This document shows, piece by piece, positions 18,288-29,042 of a stretch of 64,000 bases of DNA. The position numbers and the translations under genes are program-made. Below the pieces are notes generated by a model. It was not told the DNA's origin. It saw only the letters and a program-made list of their open reading frames with translations, and did no database searches. The stretch spans positions 6,014,001 through 6,078,000 of the forward strand of contig NZ_AP018439.1 of the NCBI RefSeq assembly GCF_009937955.1, in the 5' to 3' direction. Position 1 is the stretch's first letter, and every line of letters begins with the position of its first letter. The DNA is from Undibacterium sp. KW1 (GTDB lineage: Bacteria; Pseudomonadota; Gammaproteobacteria; Burkholderiales; Burkholderiaceae_D).

Positions 18288-18300
18288 GCGAGTAAACATC

Positions 18301-21300
18301 ATGACTACGACCCTGCCTGTATCTGCCCTCGAAACCCGTTTGCGCGAGATTTTGCAAAAGCGCATCCTGATACTCGATGGTGCCATGGGTACCATGATAC
18401 AACGCTATAAACTGACGGAAGAAGATTATCGTGGCGAGCGTTTCAAGGACTTTACCGGTCCTGAAACCGTGCGTGAACTCTTCGTCAAGGGTAATAATGA
18501 ATTGCTGTCGCTGACACAGCCGCATGTCATTGCCGAAATCCATGAGCAATACCTGGCTGCCGGTGCCGACCTCATAGAAACGAATACCTTTGGTGCGACG
18601 ACCGTCGCACAGGACGATTACCACATGGCGCACCTGGCCTATGAGATGAATGTCGCCTCAGCCAAAATTGCGCGCGCTGCCTGCGATAAATATTCAACGC
18701 CGGACAAACCACGCTATGTGGCAGGCGCCCTGGGTCCTACGCCCAAGACCGCATCGATTTCACCAGACGTCAATGATCCAGCGGCACGTAATGTCACCTT
18801 CGACCAGCTGGTGGCAGCTTACCTCGAGCAAACCCGTGGCCTGGTGGAAGGCGGTGCCGATGTGCTGCTGGTCGAAACCATTTTCGATACGCTGAACTGT
18901 AAAGCAGCGCTGTTTGCCATCGACCAGTTTTTCGAAGAAACCGGCACCCGCCTGCCCATCATGATTTCAGGCACGGTAACCGATGCGTCTGGCCGTATCC
19001 TGTCGGGCCAGACGGTACCAGCATTCTGGAATTCGGTGCGCCATGCAAAACCGCTGACCATAGGTCTGAATTGTGCACTTGGCGCTGCCCTGATGCGCCC
19101 GTATGCAGAAGAATTGTCGAAGATTGCTGACACCTTTGTCTGTATTTACCCGAATGCCGGTTTGCCCAATCCCATGAGTGACACCGGCTTTGATGAATTG
19201 CCAGCCGATACCTCAGCCCTGCTGAAAGAATTTGCCGAAGCCGGTTTTATCAATATCGCCGGTGGCTGCTGCGGTACCACGCCTGACCATATCAAGGCGA
19301 TTGCCGACATCCTGCAAAGCAAAACCCCACGCGTCATCCCGACTGTACCGGCAGCGATGCGCCTGTCTGGCCTGGAGCCGTTCACGATTGATGAAAGCTC
19401 ATTGTTCGTCAACGTGGGTGAGCGTACCAATGTCACCGGCTCAAAAGCTTTCGCCCGCCTGATCCTGAATGAACAATACGACGAAGCCCTGGCAGTGGCA
19501 CGTCAACAGGTAGAAAACGGCGCGCAAGTCATCGATATCAATATGGATGAAGCCATGCTGGATTCGCTAGCGGCGATGACACGCTTCCTGAACCTGATTG
19601 CATCTGAACCTGATATCGCCCGTGTGCCTATCATGATCGACTCGTCGAAATGGACAGTCATCGAAGCGGGCTTGAAATGCGTGCAGGGCAAGGCTATCGT
19701 CAATTCGATTTCCATGAAAGAAGGCGAAGCAGAATTCCTGCGCCAGGCCACATTGTGCAAGCGTTATGGCGCGGCTGTCATCGTCATGGCCTTTGATGAA
19801 AAAGGCCAGGCCGATACCTACGCGCGCAAGGTGGAAATTTGCGAACGTGCTTATCGCCTGCTGGTCGATAAGCTGGATTTTGATCCGCAAGACATTATCT
19901 TTGACCCGAATATTTTCGCGGTCGCGACAGGCATAGAAGAACACAATAATTATGCTGTCGACTTTATCGAAGCCACGGCCTGGATACACAAGAACCTGCC
20001 CGGTGCCAAGATCAGCGGCGGTGTCTCGAACGTGAGTTTCTCTTTCCGCGGCAATGACCCGGCACGTGAAGCAATACACACGGTATTCCTGTACCACGCC
20101 ATCAAGGCGGGCATGACCATGGGTATCGTCAACGCCGGTATGGTCGGTGTATATAGCGAGCTTGATGCGGAATTGCGCGAGCGTGTCGAAGACGTGGTGC
20201 TGAACCGTCGTGAAGACGCGACTGAGCGCATGATAGAATTTGCCGCCACGCTGAAAGCTGGTGGAAAGAAAGAGGAAGCCACGCTGGAATGGCGCAATGA
20301 CCCGGTAGAAAAACGCCTGGCCCATGCGATGGTGCACGGCATCACCAACTGGATCGTCGAAGATACGGAAGAAGCCCGCGCTGCCATCATGGCCGACGGT
20401 GGCCGCCCTATCCAGGTCATCGAAGGCCCGCTGATGGCGGGCATGAATATCGTCGGTGACCTGTTTGGCCAGGGCAAGATGTTCTTGCCGCAGGTGGTCA
20501 AATCTGCCCGCGTCATGAAGCAAGCTGTGGCCCATCTTATCCCCTTCATCGAAGAAGAAAAGAAACGCAGCGGTGACAACAAGCCCAAGGGCAAGATCGT
20601 CATCGCTACCGTCAAAGGCGATGTGCATGACATAGGCAAGAACATTGTTACCGTGGTCTTGCAGTGTAATAATTTTGAAGTGGTCAACATGGGCGTGATG
20701 GTGCCCTGCTCAGAAATCCTGGCGAAAGCCAAAGCAGAAAATGCCGACATCATAGGCCTGTCCGGGCTGATCACACCTTCGCTGGAAGAAATGGCTTACG
20801 TCGCCAAAGAGATGCAGCGCGACCCGCATTTCCGCATGCTTAAAATCCCGCTGCTGATCGGTGGTGCGACTACCAGCCGCGCCCATACTGCGGTCAAGAT
20901 TGCGCCCAACTATGAAGGGCCTGTCGTGTATGTCGCCGATGCTTCACGCTCAGTGTCGGTTGCACAATCGCTGCTGACACCAGAAAGTCGTGACCAGTAC
21001 ATCGCCGAACTCGGTAGCGATTACGACCGCATCCGTACCCAGCATGCGAATAAAAAAGCCACGCCCATGGTCACGTTGGCGCAGGCACGTGCCAACAAGA
21101 TGAAAGTGGATTTCACGGGCAGCAATGCGCCGGTCAAACCAAAATTCATAGGCCGTCGCCTGTTCAAGAATATTGATCTGGCGACGATTGCCAATTACAT
21201 AGACTGGGGCCCGTTCTTCCAGACCTGGGACCTGGCTGGTCCTTTCCCGGCAATATTGACTGATGAAGTCGTCGGCGAGGCTGCAACGAAGGTATTTGCC

Positions 21301-22050
21301 GAAGGCCAGGCCATGTTGAAGAAAATCATCGAAGGCCGCTGGCTGACGGCGAATGGTGTGGTATCCCTGCTGCCTGCCAATACCGTCAATGATGACGACA
21401 TAGAAATCTATACCGACGACACCCGCAGCCAGGTGGCGCTGACTTACTACGGCACCCGCCAGCAAACCGAGAAACCCATCATTGATGGCGTACAAAGACC
21501 CAACCAGTGCCTGTCAGACTTTATCGCGCCAAAAGACAGCGGTATCAAGGACTATATAGGCATGTTTGCTGTGACCGCTGGCCTGGGCATAGAAAAGTAT
21601 GAAAAACGCTTTGAAGATGCTCATGATGACTACAGCAGCATCATGCTGAAATCACTGGCCGACCGTCTGGCTGAAGCCTTTGCCGAATACCTGCATGAAC
21701 GCGTGCGTAAAGACCTGTGGGGTTATGTCGCTGATGAAGCCTTGAGCAATGAAGACCTGATCAAGGAAAACTATAAAGGCATACGCCCTGCTCCCGGCTA
21801 CCCGGCATGCCCGGAACATACGGTCAAGACCGAGATGTTCAGGCAGATGCAGTGTGAAGAAATCGAGATGTACATTACCGAATCATGGGCCATGATACCG
21901 GGCGCGGCAGTATCGGGTTTTTACTTTGCCCACCCTGAATCAAAGTATTTTAGCGTGGGCAAGATTGCCGATGATCAGGTCACCGATATGGCAGCACGCC
22001 GTGGCGTGCCCAAGGAGGAAGTAGAACGCTGGCTGGCACCGAATTTGTAA
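18301..22050 (+). CDS. metH: Cobalamin-dependent methionine synthase
   Basis: MetH (1249 residues) moves a methyl group from 5-methyl-tetrahydrofolate through cobalamin to homocysteine, making methionine in the cytoplasm. All four modules are present in one chain: homocysteine domain ([11 protein letters not shown]; zinc ligands in GLNCALGA and [11 protein letters not shown], to about 340), pterin domain ([26 protein letters not shown], to about 650), cobalamin domain with the DxHxxG motif at Asp774-His776 ([11 protein letters not shown]), and C-terminal SAM-binding activation domain (about 930-1249, [13 protein letters not shown]). Length is close to the E. coli enzyme. ATG 18301 gives the normal N-terminus; an in-frame TTG at 18286 lies within the T-tract of the leader hairpin. 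Confidence 0.98.
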   Translation: MTTTLPVSALETRLREILQKRILILDGAMGTMIQRYKLTEEDYRGERFKDFTGPETVRELFVKGNNELLSLTQPHVIAEIHEQYLAAGADLIETNTFGATTVAQDDYHMAHLAYEMNVASAKIARAACDKYSTPDKPRYVAGALGPTPKTASISPDVNDPAARNVTFDQLVAAYLEQTRGLVEGGADVLLVETIFDTLNCKAALFAIDQFFEETGTRLPIMISGTVTDASGRILSGQTVPAFWNSVRHAKPLTIGLNCALGAALMRPYAEELSKIADTFVCIYPNAGLPNPMSDTGFDELPADTSALLKEFAEAGFINIAGGCCGTTPDHIKAIADILQSKTPRVIPTVPAAMRLSGLEPFTIDESSLFVNVGERTNVTGSKAFARLILNEQYDEALAVARQQVENGAQVIDINMDEAMLDSLAAMTRFLNLIASEPDIARVPIMIDSSKWTVIEAGLKCVQGKAIVNSISMKEGEAEFLRQATLCKRYGAAVIVMAFDEKGQADTYARKVEICERAYRLLVDKLDFDPQDIIFDPNIFAVATGIEEHNNYAVDFIEATAWIHKNLPGAKISGGVSNVSFSFRGNDPAREAIHTVFLYHAIKAGMTMGIVNAGMVGVYSELDAELRERVEDVVLNRREDATERMIEFAATLKAGGKKEEATLEWRNDPVEKRLAHAMVHGITNWIVEDTEEARAAIMADGGRPIQVIEGPLMAGMNIVGDLFGQGKMFLPQVVKSARVMKQAVAHLIPFIEEEKKRSGDNKPKGKIVIATVKGDVHDIGKNIVTVVLQCNNFEVVNMGVMVPCSEILAKAKAENADIIGLSGLITPSLEEMAYVAKEMQRDPHFRMLKIPLLIGGATTSRAHTAVKIAPNYEGPVVYVADASRSVSVAQSLLTPESRDQYIAELGSDYDRIRTQHANKKATPMVTLAQARANKMKVDFTGSNAPVKPKFIGRRLFKNIDLATIANYIDWGPFFQTWDLAGPFPAILTDEVVGEAATKVFAEGQAMLKKIIEGRWLTANGVVSLLPANTVNDDDIEIYTDDTRSQVALTYYGTRQQTEKPIIDGVQRPNQCLSDFIAPKDSGIKDYIGMFAVTAGLGIEKYEKRFEDAHDDYSSIMLKSLADRLAEAFAEYLHERVRKDLWGYVADEALSNEDLIKENYKGIRPAPGYPACPEHTVKTEMFRQMQCEEIEMYITESWAMIPGAAVSGFYFAHPESKYFSVGKIADDQVTDMAARRGVPKEEVERWLAPNL

Positions 22051-22124
22051 GCGCCCGGGGGACCGGGGTCTGGCCCTGATTCCCTCTAGTGAACTGTAGC
22101 CTGCTGCAGGATGCTGTATAAAAC

Positions 22125-22424
22125 TTAGCCCATTTCCCTGACGATGATCGTAGTCAGTTCGCTGGCAACCTCGGGGTCAAAGCCCTCTTCCAGCAAGCGC
22201 CACTTGAAACTGTTGCCGAGCTGCGCTTTCTTATAGACGTTCAAACGGTGATCCCGTTTAAATTCCAGTACTTTGATTGCCGCCTGCTGCATGACTTTCT
22301 GGCGTTTGGCCACGGTCTTGTCTTGCTTTTTTTTGGCCATTTCCAAGGGTATTTCCTTGATGACAAATTCAGCAAGCTGCAGACCGAACGCTTTTTCTTC
22401 TTTTGTACTGAACCAACTAAACAT
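22125..22424 (-). CDS. Small conserved-looking hypothetical protein
   Basis: A 99-residue protein that I do not recognise. It is soluble, strongly charged and mostly helical (EEKAFGLQLAEFVIKEIP, KKKQDKTVAKRQKVMQQAAIKVLEF), with no signal peptide or membrane segment. The ATG at 22424 (MFSWFSTKEEK) has GAAAG upstream and is preferred to an upstream in-frame start at 22490. It lies convergent to metH with a 74-bp gap. The reading frame has normal codon use, so I treat it as real. Confidence 0.65.
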   Translation of the reverse strand: MFSWFSTKEEKAFGLQLAEFVIKEIPLEMAKKKQDKTVAKRQKVMQQAAIKVLEFKRDHRLNVYKKAQLGNSFKWRLLEEGFDPEVASELTTIIVREMG

Positions 22425-22558
22425 GGCGTGCTTTCTACTTGTATCAAAAATCCAGCCCATCCTCACAATGCCATGATGCCTTATCTGCATGTGTGAGCTG
22501 ACTTACCAGAGACAGATGTCTTAAATGCCCTGATTATACTGAAACTTTGTCAGGCTTA

Positions 22559-22584
22559 ATAAAAAACAGGGGCCTAGGCCCCTG
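22559..22584 (-). terminator. Intrinsic terminator of the TonB receptor gene
   Basis: CAGGGGCCTAGGCCCCTG (22567-22584) is a perfect palindrome; on the minus strand it is followed by TTTTTTATT. It lies 31 bases after the receptor stop codon. Confidence 0.85.
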
Positions 22585-22614
22585 TTCTTATACTACGTCT
22601 TGCACTATTGCAGA

Positions 22615-25488
22615 TTATTTGAATACATAACCTACGTTCAGACGGAATGCACGGCCATAAGCATTGTGCAGGCTGTCGTTGTAACCACTGGTTGTGTAGC
22701 TGGAGCTTGGATCATAAGGTGCTTTGGAATCCAGGGCATTCAATACACGCAGACCGATAGTCAGGTCTTTGATACCTTTGTAGGTGTAACCCAGATCCAC
22801 TGTAGTCCAGCTGGCAACTGCGCATTCAGGTACATAAGTCAGGTATTTCGCAACGCCACCCAGGGATGTCGCTGTGGAAGGCTGGCCAGTACCATAGTGG
22901 CAATAAGACACTGGGTAAGTTTCAGCAGCATTGGTGTAACGCATCAGGGATACGCCGCCAGTGAAGTTGATTGCACCATTGACTGTGTGCGCTGCCTTGG
23001 TCCAGGAAGAAGACAGGCTTGCACGCAGACGTGGAATGTCGCCAACGCTGGTAGAGAAGTTGGAGATGCCGCCACGTGTACCAACCAGGTTAGTTTCTGG
23101 ATCACCCGGTTTTTCTGCACGACGGAATTCTATTGTGTAGGAAGTACGGAAACGTGTATCCAGTTTGCCATTGTCGCCGAGGTTATTGCGCAATGCCATT
23201 TCGACGTCAACACCACTGACTACTGTACTGCCCTGGTTGACGTAGTTACGCAACAGGGAGATCAGCGGGCCAGAGTTAGGAACGACATTGCCGTTCTTGT
23301 CTTTGACAAAGTTGACAGGATTGGTATCACGCACCACTGTGCCTGGATATGCATCTTGATTATTCAGGATCAGCGTGGAAGACAGGGCTGCCACTTCATC
23401 TTCCTTACGGATGTTGTAGTAGTCAACCAGGATGTCGAAATCACGTGTAGGCGACAGAACCATGCCCAGCGAGAAGCTGCGTGAAGTTTCTGGCTTCAGG
23501 TTAGGATTCTGACGGATCAGGGTAGAAATGCTTCTGGAGCAATCTGTATTGTCTGCGCCTGTCAAAGGTGTCTTACCATCCGGGCAACGGATAGGATCAG
23601 CCAGGCCGTTCAGGAAAGTCTGCGTGCCGCCTGCTGTAACCTGTACCAGTGCTGGAGCACGGAAACCTTGTGCATAAGTGGAACGGAAAGCCAGAGAATC
23701 ATTGACTGTCCATTTTGCACCAATTTTTGGTACGAAATTGGTTTTGAAGCTAGGGTATTTATCGATACGGCCAGCAAAGTCCATTTCGAAGTTTTTCAGG
23801 AATGGCGTACGTACTTCAACAAAAGCGGAAGTGACGTTGCGTTGCCCCTGGATAAACTGGTTAGCCAGACCCAGAACCTGACCAGAGCTGGTCAGGTTGT
23901 CTGGTGTCAGTGTCATTTTTTCCTGACGGAATTCAACACCGGATGCAAAACCAATAGCGCCGCCTGGCAAGTTGCCGAATTCTGTACTTGCCTTGAAATC
24001 AGCCTGGGCGATTTCAGCTACGCCAACACTCTTCAGTGGACGGCTCAGGTTAGGCTGTTTGGCAACATCAGCCAGAGACATGTTCTGGTTAATCAGTTTT
24101 TGCACTTCTGGCAGCAACAGGAAGCCATTAGCGATATCTGTACGCTCGGAACGGTTCCACAGAACGCCAGTTTCCCAATCCCAGGTCTTGTAAGTGCCTT
24201 TCAGGCCAGATGCGAAACGCAGGGCTTCATTGGTGGTATTGCTGCCACCAGCGACGTTTTCAAAGCGGTAAACCACCGCTGCACGGCTGGTCGGGAAAGG
24301 ATTGTCAGGATGACCTACCGGCAGAATAGCCTGGAATGGCGTACCTGCGCCAGACAGGGCGAATGCTGTAGATGGTGTGCGGCCATCGATAGTACGTGAA
24401 CCACCTGTGTAGTCACGGTCAGTTTTGGTGTAGGCTACTTCAGCAAAAGCGGACAGCGTGTCATTGATCTGGTAAATACCACGTGACATCGCGCTGATGT
24501 CCTGGCCTGCGCCTTGTACTTCAGCAAAGTCGTCGAGGTTGTAGTTACAGAACTGACGGCCATACAGAGCACTTGTCGTAGCGATATTGTATTGGGAACC
24601 ACCAGTGATCAAACGGGAAGGATCGCAATTGGTACGGTTAACCACGTTGGCGTCATTGGCAGAGAAAAACGTGTTACTGCCTGGTGTACGTTCACGGTAA
24701 AAGAATGGCTGGTTACTCGCGAAGCTGGAGTAAGGCGACAGACGGCTGTTGAGTATGCTGTACAGGTTTTTTTCTACGTCGTTGGCATCCTTGATGGCAA
24801 CGCGGTCACGCTTGGATACTTCAGCACTGACAGTGATGTTGTAACCGTCTTGTGCGTAGTTACCAAAACCGGCAAAACCACTGATGCTTTTTTTCTTGAA
24901 CTGGTTGTCGTCATTGGCACCAATGCTGGCATTCATTTGTATGCCTTGGTAATCACTCTTGGTGATGAAGTTGATAACACCGGCGATAGCGTCAGAGCCG
25001 TAAACTGCAGATGCACCATCCTTGAAGATCTCTACGCGTTCCAGCATGGACAAAGGAATGCTGTTGATATCGTACAGTGTCGATTGACCTTGATTAGGAT
25101 TGGCATAAGCCGATGGTGTCATGCGACGGCCATTCAACAAAATCAGCGTGGAGCTGGACCCCAGGCCACGCAGGGATGCTGTCGCTACGCCGCGGGAAAA
25201 GCCGCCATCAACTGCATCGAATGCGCTGCCGCTGCCCAGGGCAGGGATAGTGCGCAGCAATTCAGCAACAGATGTTGCACCGCTCTGGCTGATATCTTTT
25301 GCCGTCAGAGTCTGAATAGGAGAAGTACCTTCTTTATCAATACGCTTGATATGGGAACCAGTGACTTCAATTTTTTGAATTTTTTCTGCTGGCTCTGTCT
25401 GCGCGTGAGCATTGACGAGCATACTGCCAGACAACATTGCCAGTGCCAGCTTGACAGCATAAGCACATTTCTTCTCTTGATAAAACAT
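22615..25488 (-). CDS. TonB-dependent outer membrane receptor
   Basis: A 957-residue receptor of the outer membrane that takes up a bulky ligand with TonB energy. It has a signal peptide (about 1-29, ending NAHA), a TonB-box-like stretch (KIEVTGSHIKR), a plug domain at about 45-180 (SVAELLRTIPALG, RGLGSSSTLILLNGRRM, ERVEIFKDGASAVYGSDAIAGVINFIT), and a 22-stranded type beta-barrel ending in an aromatic residue-rich strand (FRLNVGYVFK). ATG 25488 has AGGAG seven bases upstream. The divergent LysR gene is of the GbpR sugar-related type, so a carbohydrate ligand is possible. No FecI/FecR-type signalling extension is present. Confidence 0.93.
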   Translation of the reverse strand: MFYQEKKCAYAVKLALAMLSGSMLVNAHAQTEPAEKIQKIEVTGSHIKRIDKEGTSPIQTLTAKDISQSGATSVAELLRTIPALGSGSAFDAVDGGFSRGVATASLRGLGSSSTLILLNGRRMTPSAYANPNQGQSTLYDINSIPLSMLERVEIFKDGASAVYGSDAIAGVINFITKSDYQGIQMNASIGANDDNQFKKKSISGFAGFGNYAQDGYNITVSAEVSKRDRVAIKDANDVEKNLYSILNSRLSPYSSFASNQPFFYRERTPGSNTFFSANDANVVNRTNCDPSRLITGGSQYNIATTSALYGRQFCNYNLDDFAEVQGAGQDISAMSRGIYQINDTLSAFAEVAYTKTDRDYTGGSRTIDGRTPSTAFALSGAGTPFQAILPVGHPDNPFPTSRAAVVYRFENVAGGSNTTNEALRFASGLKGTYKTWDWETGVLWNRSERTDIANGFLLLPEVQKLINQNMSLADVAKQPNLSRPLKSVGVAEIAQADFKASTEFGNLPGGAIGFASGVEFRQEKMTLTPDNLTSSGQVLGLANQFIQGQRNVTSAFVEVRTPFLKNFEMDFAGRIDKYPSFKTNFVPKIGAKWTVNDSLAFRSTYAQGFRAPALVQVTAGGTQTFLNGLADPIRCPDGKTPLTGADNTDCSRSISTLIRQNPNLKPETSRSFSLGMVLSPTRDFDILVDYYNIRKEDEVAALSSTLILNNQDAYPGTVVRDTNPVNFVKDKNGNVVPNSGPLISLLRNYVNQGSTVVSGVDVEMALRNNLGDNGKLDTRFRTSYTIEFRRAEKPGDPETNLVGTRGGISNFSTSVGDIPRLRASLSSSWTKAAHTVNGAINFTGGVSLMRYTNAAETYPVSYCHYGTGQPSTATSLGGVAKYLTYVPECAVASWTTVDLGYTYKGIKDLTIGLRVLNALDSKAPYDPSSSYTTSGYNDSLHNAYGRAFRLNVGYVFK

Positions 25489-25723
25489 CCAGAATCTCCT
25501 TGGTGGAACATGAACAGGTATAGCCTGCAAAGACGGCAACAATCGCTTAAGTCTCTTGAACTGACTTGAGGTTTCGCGGTCGAACCTAAACGTTGCTTAA
25601 ACAATGTGCATATCGTCTTGTTTTTACGCGACAGGGTTTTGCAAAAAGCCTGTGGTTTTCCACAGTCCGCGCAACACTAGCAATTCGATACACTTTGTTG
25701 CATTTCAGAATGATCCCATTACA

Positions 25724-25747
25724 ATTTCATTACCGTCCAATGAGAAT
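25724..25747. promoter_or_regulatory. Dyad between TonB receptor and LysR genes, candidate LysR operator
   Basis: ATTTCATT and AATGAGAAT are arranged around seven bases (CATT-N7-AATG core), 28 bp before the LysR start and about 240 bp from the receptor start. A dyad of this size in a divergent LysR intergenic region fits an autoregulatory site. The rest of this 286-bp region is AT-rich with no other clear element. Confidence 0.35.
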
Positions 25748-25774
25748 TTCACAAAAACGTATATAATTATCGTT

Positions 25775-26734
25775 ATGATTGATACCTTACCCATAGAAAA
25801 GTACTTCGCCCGGCAACTCAAGATCAAGCATCTTCGCCTGCTGGTAGAACTGGCTGACAAGCAGACGGTTGCTCAGGTTGCGGCGACTTTGCATGTCAGC
25901 CAGCCGGCTGTTTCCAAGATGCTGGGTGAAATGGAAGAAGGAATAGGTGTCAAATTATTTGAGCGTGCTGGCCGTGGTATAAAACCAACACCCTCGGGCG
26001 AATGTCTTATCAGACATGCCAGAGAAGTTTTATTTAATTTACAAAAAGCACATCAGGAGATGCGTTCTCTGGCTACCGGCACCGTCGGCAAAGTCACGGT
26101 CGGCATCCTGAGTGTGGTCTCAACCACCATTATTCCCAAGGCCGTCAAGATACTCAAGGCCAGCTGGCCAAACGTCACTTTATGCATCATGGACGGTACA
26201 GTCGATCAGCTCTTGCATGAACTGCGCGAAGGCAAGATAGATATGGTCATAGGCCGGGTGTTTTCTGAACGTGCGGCAGAACACCTGCAGGAAGAAGTCT
26301 TGTATGACGATCCCCTGGTCATCGTCACCTCCAGCAAGAACCCGCTGGCAAGACGCGATAACCTGACCTGGATGGATTTGAATAACCTGCCCTGGATTTT
26401 GTCGGTAGAAGAATCACCGACCCACCAGCGCATGATCAACCTGCTGGCCAAGAACGGTTTGAACAAACCTACCGACGTCATTGAATCGGTATCGCGCTCA
26501 GTCAACGTGCCTTTGCTGATGGAGCCACCACGCCTGGGCTTGTTGTCGCTGTCAGCGGCCCGTCAACTGGTGGCGGAAGGTGTCTTGCAAATCCTGCCCC
26601 TGAACCTGGGCCACCTGCCCAGCCCGGTAGGCATGATATGGAACAAGACCCGGCCTTTGTCACATGCCGCCCTGACCTTCCAGGATTGCATACGCCAAGC
26701 TTCGCAATCCTACAAAAACATGCTGGTAGGCTAA
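25775..26734 (+). CDS. LysR-family transcriptional regulator, GbpR-like
   Basis: A 319-residue LysR regulator. The DNA-binding winged helix is at about 10-70 (LKIKHLRLLVELADKQTVAQVAATLHVSQPAVSKMLGEMEE), followed by the periplasmic-binding-protein-like effector domain (VTVGILSVVSTTIIPKAV, the usual start of domain I). The N-terminal KIKHLRLLVEL pattern is the one found in GbpR-type regulators of sugar uptake. It diverges from the TonB receptor gene and probably controls it. ATG 25775 (MIDTLPIEKYF) is used; the open frame extends upstream through the promoter region without family similarity. A short hairpin (AAGCATG/CATGCTT) follows its stop codon. Confidence 0.88.
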   Translation: MIDTLPIEKYFARQLKIKHLRLLVELADKQTVAQVAATLHVSQPAVSKMLGEMEEGIGVKLFERAGRGIKPTPSGECLIRHAREVLFNLQKAHQEMRSLATGTVGKVTVGILSVVSTTIIPKAVKILKASWPNVTLCIMDGTVDQLLHELREGKIDMVIGRVFSERAAEHLQEEVLYDDPLVIVTSSKNPLARRDNLTWMDLNNLPWILSVEESPTHQRMINLLAKNGLNKPTDVIESVSRSVNVPLLMEPPRLGLLSLSAARQLVAEGVLQILPLNLGHLPSPVGMIWNKTRPLSHAALTFQDCIRQASQSYKNMLVG

Positions 26735-26790
26735 GCATGAACATGCTTGGCTGATTTACAATGTGTCCAGTTTCTTCGCCTGGACAGCAA

Positions 26791-27810
26791 ATGCAAACAG
26801 ATCACTTGTCGTATGGTTCAGATCAGTCGGGGCTGATTTGTGGCTATGTTTTTGCACATGAACAGCCAGGCAAGCTCCTGGACACCAAAGAGGCAGTCGA
26901 ATGGCTGCAATCGCGGCACAGCAGCCGCGATGATTCTTTCATCTGGCTGCATTTCAATTTATCCAATGTCGCTGCGGAAAAATGGCTGCGCGAACATGCG
27001 TCCCTGCCGGACGAGTTTTTCGAAACCCTGCATGAAGGCTCACGTTCTACCCGCATAGAACACGCTGACCATAGCCTGATCGCGGTCGTCAATGATGTCT
27101 TGCATGATTTTGCCTTTGAAGCCTCGGACATCGCCACCTTGTGGCTGAATGTCAGCAGCAATGTCATGATCAGCGCCAGGCGCAAACCCCTGAAGTCGGT
27201 AGACCGGTTGCGCAATGCGGTGAACCAGGGTGAACATTTCAGCTCACCGACAGAATTACTGACCCATTTATTGCGTGACCAGGCTGATGTGCTGATAGGC
27301 ATAGTGCGCAATGTCATCAAGAAAATCGATGATATCGAAGATCACCTGCTGGCTGACCGCCTGAATCACAAGCGTGCCAATCTCGGCGAGTTGCGCCGCG
27401 TACTGGTGCGCCTGCAAAGATTGCTGGCACCTGAGCCTGCCGCCCTGTTCCGCCTGCTGCAAAGACCACCAGTCTGGGTGGCAGAGCGCGATGTACAGGA
27501 GTTGCGGCAATCGACAGAAGAATTTGCCGTGGTCTTGAGCGATATGGCCTCTCTGCAGGAACGCATCAAACTCTTGCAGGAAGAAATTGCTGCCAGCGTC
27601 AATGAGCAGAATAACCGCTCGCTGTTCGTGCTGACGATCGTCACCGTACTGGCCCTCCCCATCAATATCATCGCCGGCCTGCTCGGCATGAATGTGGGTG
27701 GCGTGCCCTTAGCGCAACATGAAAATGGTTTCTGGATCGTCGTTGCCATCGTGGCGACGTTTACTGCGATTGCCGGTTGGCTGGCATTCAGGAAAAATCG
27801 TAACGATTAA
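26791..27810 (+). CDS. CorA/ZntB-family magnesium or zinc transporter
   Basis: A 339-residue CorA-superfamily protein of the inner membrane. A large cytoplasmic N-terminal domain (about 1-275) includes a long helix (RRVLVRLQRLLAPEPAALFRLLQRP...LSDMASLQERIKLLQEEIAA). Two membrane segments follow, with the GMN signature (GLLGMNVGGVP) between them, and a short basic tail. Presence of WLHFNL at the start and of VGGVP after GMN is closer to ZntB than to CorA, so zinc transport is more likely. An in-frame ATG at 26761 gives ten extra residues; 26791 is preferred because GGACAGCAA precedes it, but the choice is not firm. Confidence 0.85.
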   Translation: MQTDHLSYGSDQSGLICGYVFAHEQPGKLLDTKEAVEWLQSRHSSRDDSFIWLHFNLSNVAAEKWLREHASLPDEFFETLHEGSRSTRIEHADHSLIAVVNDVLHDFAFEASDIATLWLNVSSNVMISARRKPLKSVDRLRNAVNQGEHFSSPTELLTHLLRDQADVLIGIVRNVIKKIDDIEDHLLADRLNHKRANLGELRRVLVRLQRLLAPEPAALFRLLQRPPVWVAERDVQELRQSTEEFAVVLSDMASLQERIKLLQEEIAASVNEQNNRSLFVLTIVTVLALPINIIAGLLGMNVGGVPLAQHENGFWIVVAIVATFTAIAGWLAFRKNRND

Positions 27811-27849
27811 AGCTTCGCATCCCTTCCACCAGTATTGCAAGGAAAAGCC

Positions 27850-28539
27850 ATGAGCAAACTGTCATTCAATCAGGGATCGCCACAGTTCATTCAGCTATCA
27901 ACTTACCAGTCCTACCCTGAAAGCGAAATGCTGGCACGTGCGCAAAGCTTTTACGAGGGCATGAAAAGACGCAAGACCATACGCGAATTTTCTGACCGTC
28001 CCGTACCACGCGCAGTCATAGAGACCTGTTTGCTGACAGCAGGTACAGCACCATCAGGTGCCAATCACCAGCCCTGGCATTTTGCCGTGGTCACCGACCC
28101 CGCCCTGAAGCACAAGATACGCATAGAGGCAGAGATAGAAGAGCGCGAGTTTTATGACAGACGTGCCCCGCAGGAGTGGAAAGATGCCCTGGCACCACTG
28201 GGCACGGACGCGGACAAACCTTTCCTGGAAACTGCCCCTTATCTGATCGCCATCTTTGGGCAAAAAGCCACACTCATGGATGACGGCAGCGCTGTCAAAA
28301 ATTATTATGTGCCTGAGTCTGTATCGATTGCGACTGGCTTTTTGATTTCAGCCCTGCATCAGGCTGGCCTGGCAACACTGACCCATACCCCCAGCCCCAT
28401 GGGATTTTTGAACCAGTTGCTGCACAGACCAGACAATGAAAAACCGTATATTTTGCTGGTAGTTGGTTACCCGGCAGAGCATTGCCTGGTGCCGAATATA
28501 CAAAAGAAGCCACTGGAGCAAATTGCCAGCTTCTTTTAA
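27850..28539 (+). CDS. Nitroreductase-superfamily flavoprotein, iodotyrosine-deiodinase-like
   Basis: A 229-residue FMN protein. The FMN-binding signature is at 39-81 ([15 protein letters not shown] ... [16 protein letters not shown]). Compared with animal iodotyrosine deiodinase, the order [26 protein letters not shown]-like [30 protein letters not shown] and GYPA..PN-KKPLEQI is retained along the chain. The active-site lid residues that bind the zwitterion of halotyrosine in that family (Glu, Tyr four residues later, Lys 21 after Tyr) are at Glu98, Tyr102 and Lys123. A reductive dehalogenase acting on halotyrosines is therefore likely. ATG 27850 follows AAGGAAAAG. It is followed after 35 bp by a small exported protein gene. 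Confidence 0.85.
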   Translation: MSKLSFNQGSPQFIQLSTYQSYPESEMLARAQSFYEGMKRRKTIREFSDRPVPRAVIETCLLTAGTAPSGANHQPWHFAVVTDPALKHKIRIEAEIEEREFYDRRAPQEWKDALAPLGTDADKPFLETAPYLIAIFGQKATLMDDGSAVKNYYVPESVSIATGFLISALHQAGLATLTHTPSPMGFLNQLLHRPDNEKPYILLVVGYPAEHCLVPNIQKKPLEQIASFF

Positions 28540-28574
28540 CCCTGTAAGCTGATGTCCATCTGAAGGGATTTCTT

Positions 28575-29042
28575 ATGACTGCCATTTATTCACGCCTGCT
28601 GCTGGCCGCTAGTCTGCTTGCCGGCATGATTATCAGCCTGGATACCCATGCCGCTGATGATCATGCAGAACTGGTCAGACAGGTCATGCAAACTGAAGCC
28701 GCCTTCGCCAGGACCATGGAAGTACGTGACCACAAGGCTTTCACTGAATTCCTGGCAGATGAAACCATCTTTTTTTCGACCAAAAAAGTCTTGCACGGCA
28801 AACAGGAGGTGGCAGCCGCCTGGAAACGCTTTTATGAAGGCCCTGCCGCCCCTTTTTCCTGGGCACCGGAAACAGTAGAAGTGCTGGAATCGGGCAAGCT
28901 GGCACTCAGCAGCGGGCCGGTACGTGACCCGCAAGGCAAACTGGTGGCGAGCTTTACTTCCATCTGGCGGCAAGAAAGCCCTGGCGTCTGGCGTATCATT
29001 TTCGACAAGGGAAATGATGTCTGTGATTGTGCCAAGCCTTGA
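28575..29042 (+). CDS. Exported SnoaL/NTF2-like protein (DUF4440 type)
   Basis: A 155-residue protein with a signal peptide (MTAIYSRLLLAASLLAGMIISLDTHA). The mature chain has the layout of the NTF2-like fold: an N-terminal helix (LVRQVMQTEAAFARTMEVRDHKAFTEF), LADETIFFS, a GKQEVAAAWKRFYEG helix, then beta strands ending TSIWRQESPGVWRIIFDKG. Such proteins are often small-molecule binding or enzyme-like; the activity cannot be told. It ends in a Cys-x-Cys (DVCDCAKP) tail that is unusual. It follows the deiodinase-like gene by 35 bp and has its own ribosome site (AAGGGA), so they are probably cotranscribed. Confidence 0.75.
   Translation: MTAIYSRLLLAASLLAGMIISLDTHAADDHAELVRQVMQTEAAFARTMEVRDHKAFTEFLADETIFFSTKKVLHGKQEVAAAWKRFYEGPAAPFSWAPETVEVLESGKLALSSGPVRDPQGKLVASFTSIWRQESPGVWRIIFDKGNDVCDCAKP

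Noticed and set aside
18175..18300. Known SAH, cobalamin or SAM-II riboswitch upstream of metH
   Set aside because: None of the conserved core blocks of these classes could be found; only a generic terminator-type structure with a competing helix is visible.
19567..20628. Long antisense frames opposite metH and, similarly, opposite the TonB receptor (22600-23484, 24514-25569)
   Set aside because: They mirror strongly coding genes and show no recognisable domain or ribosome site.
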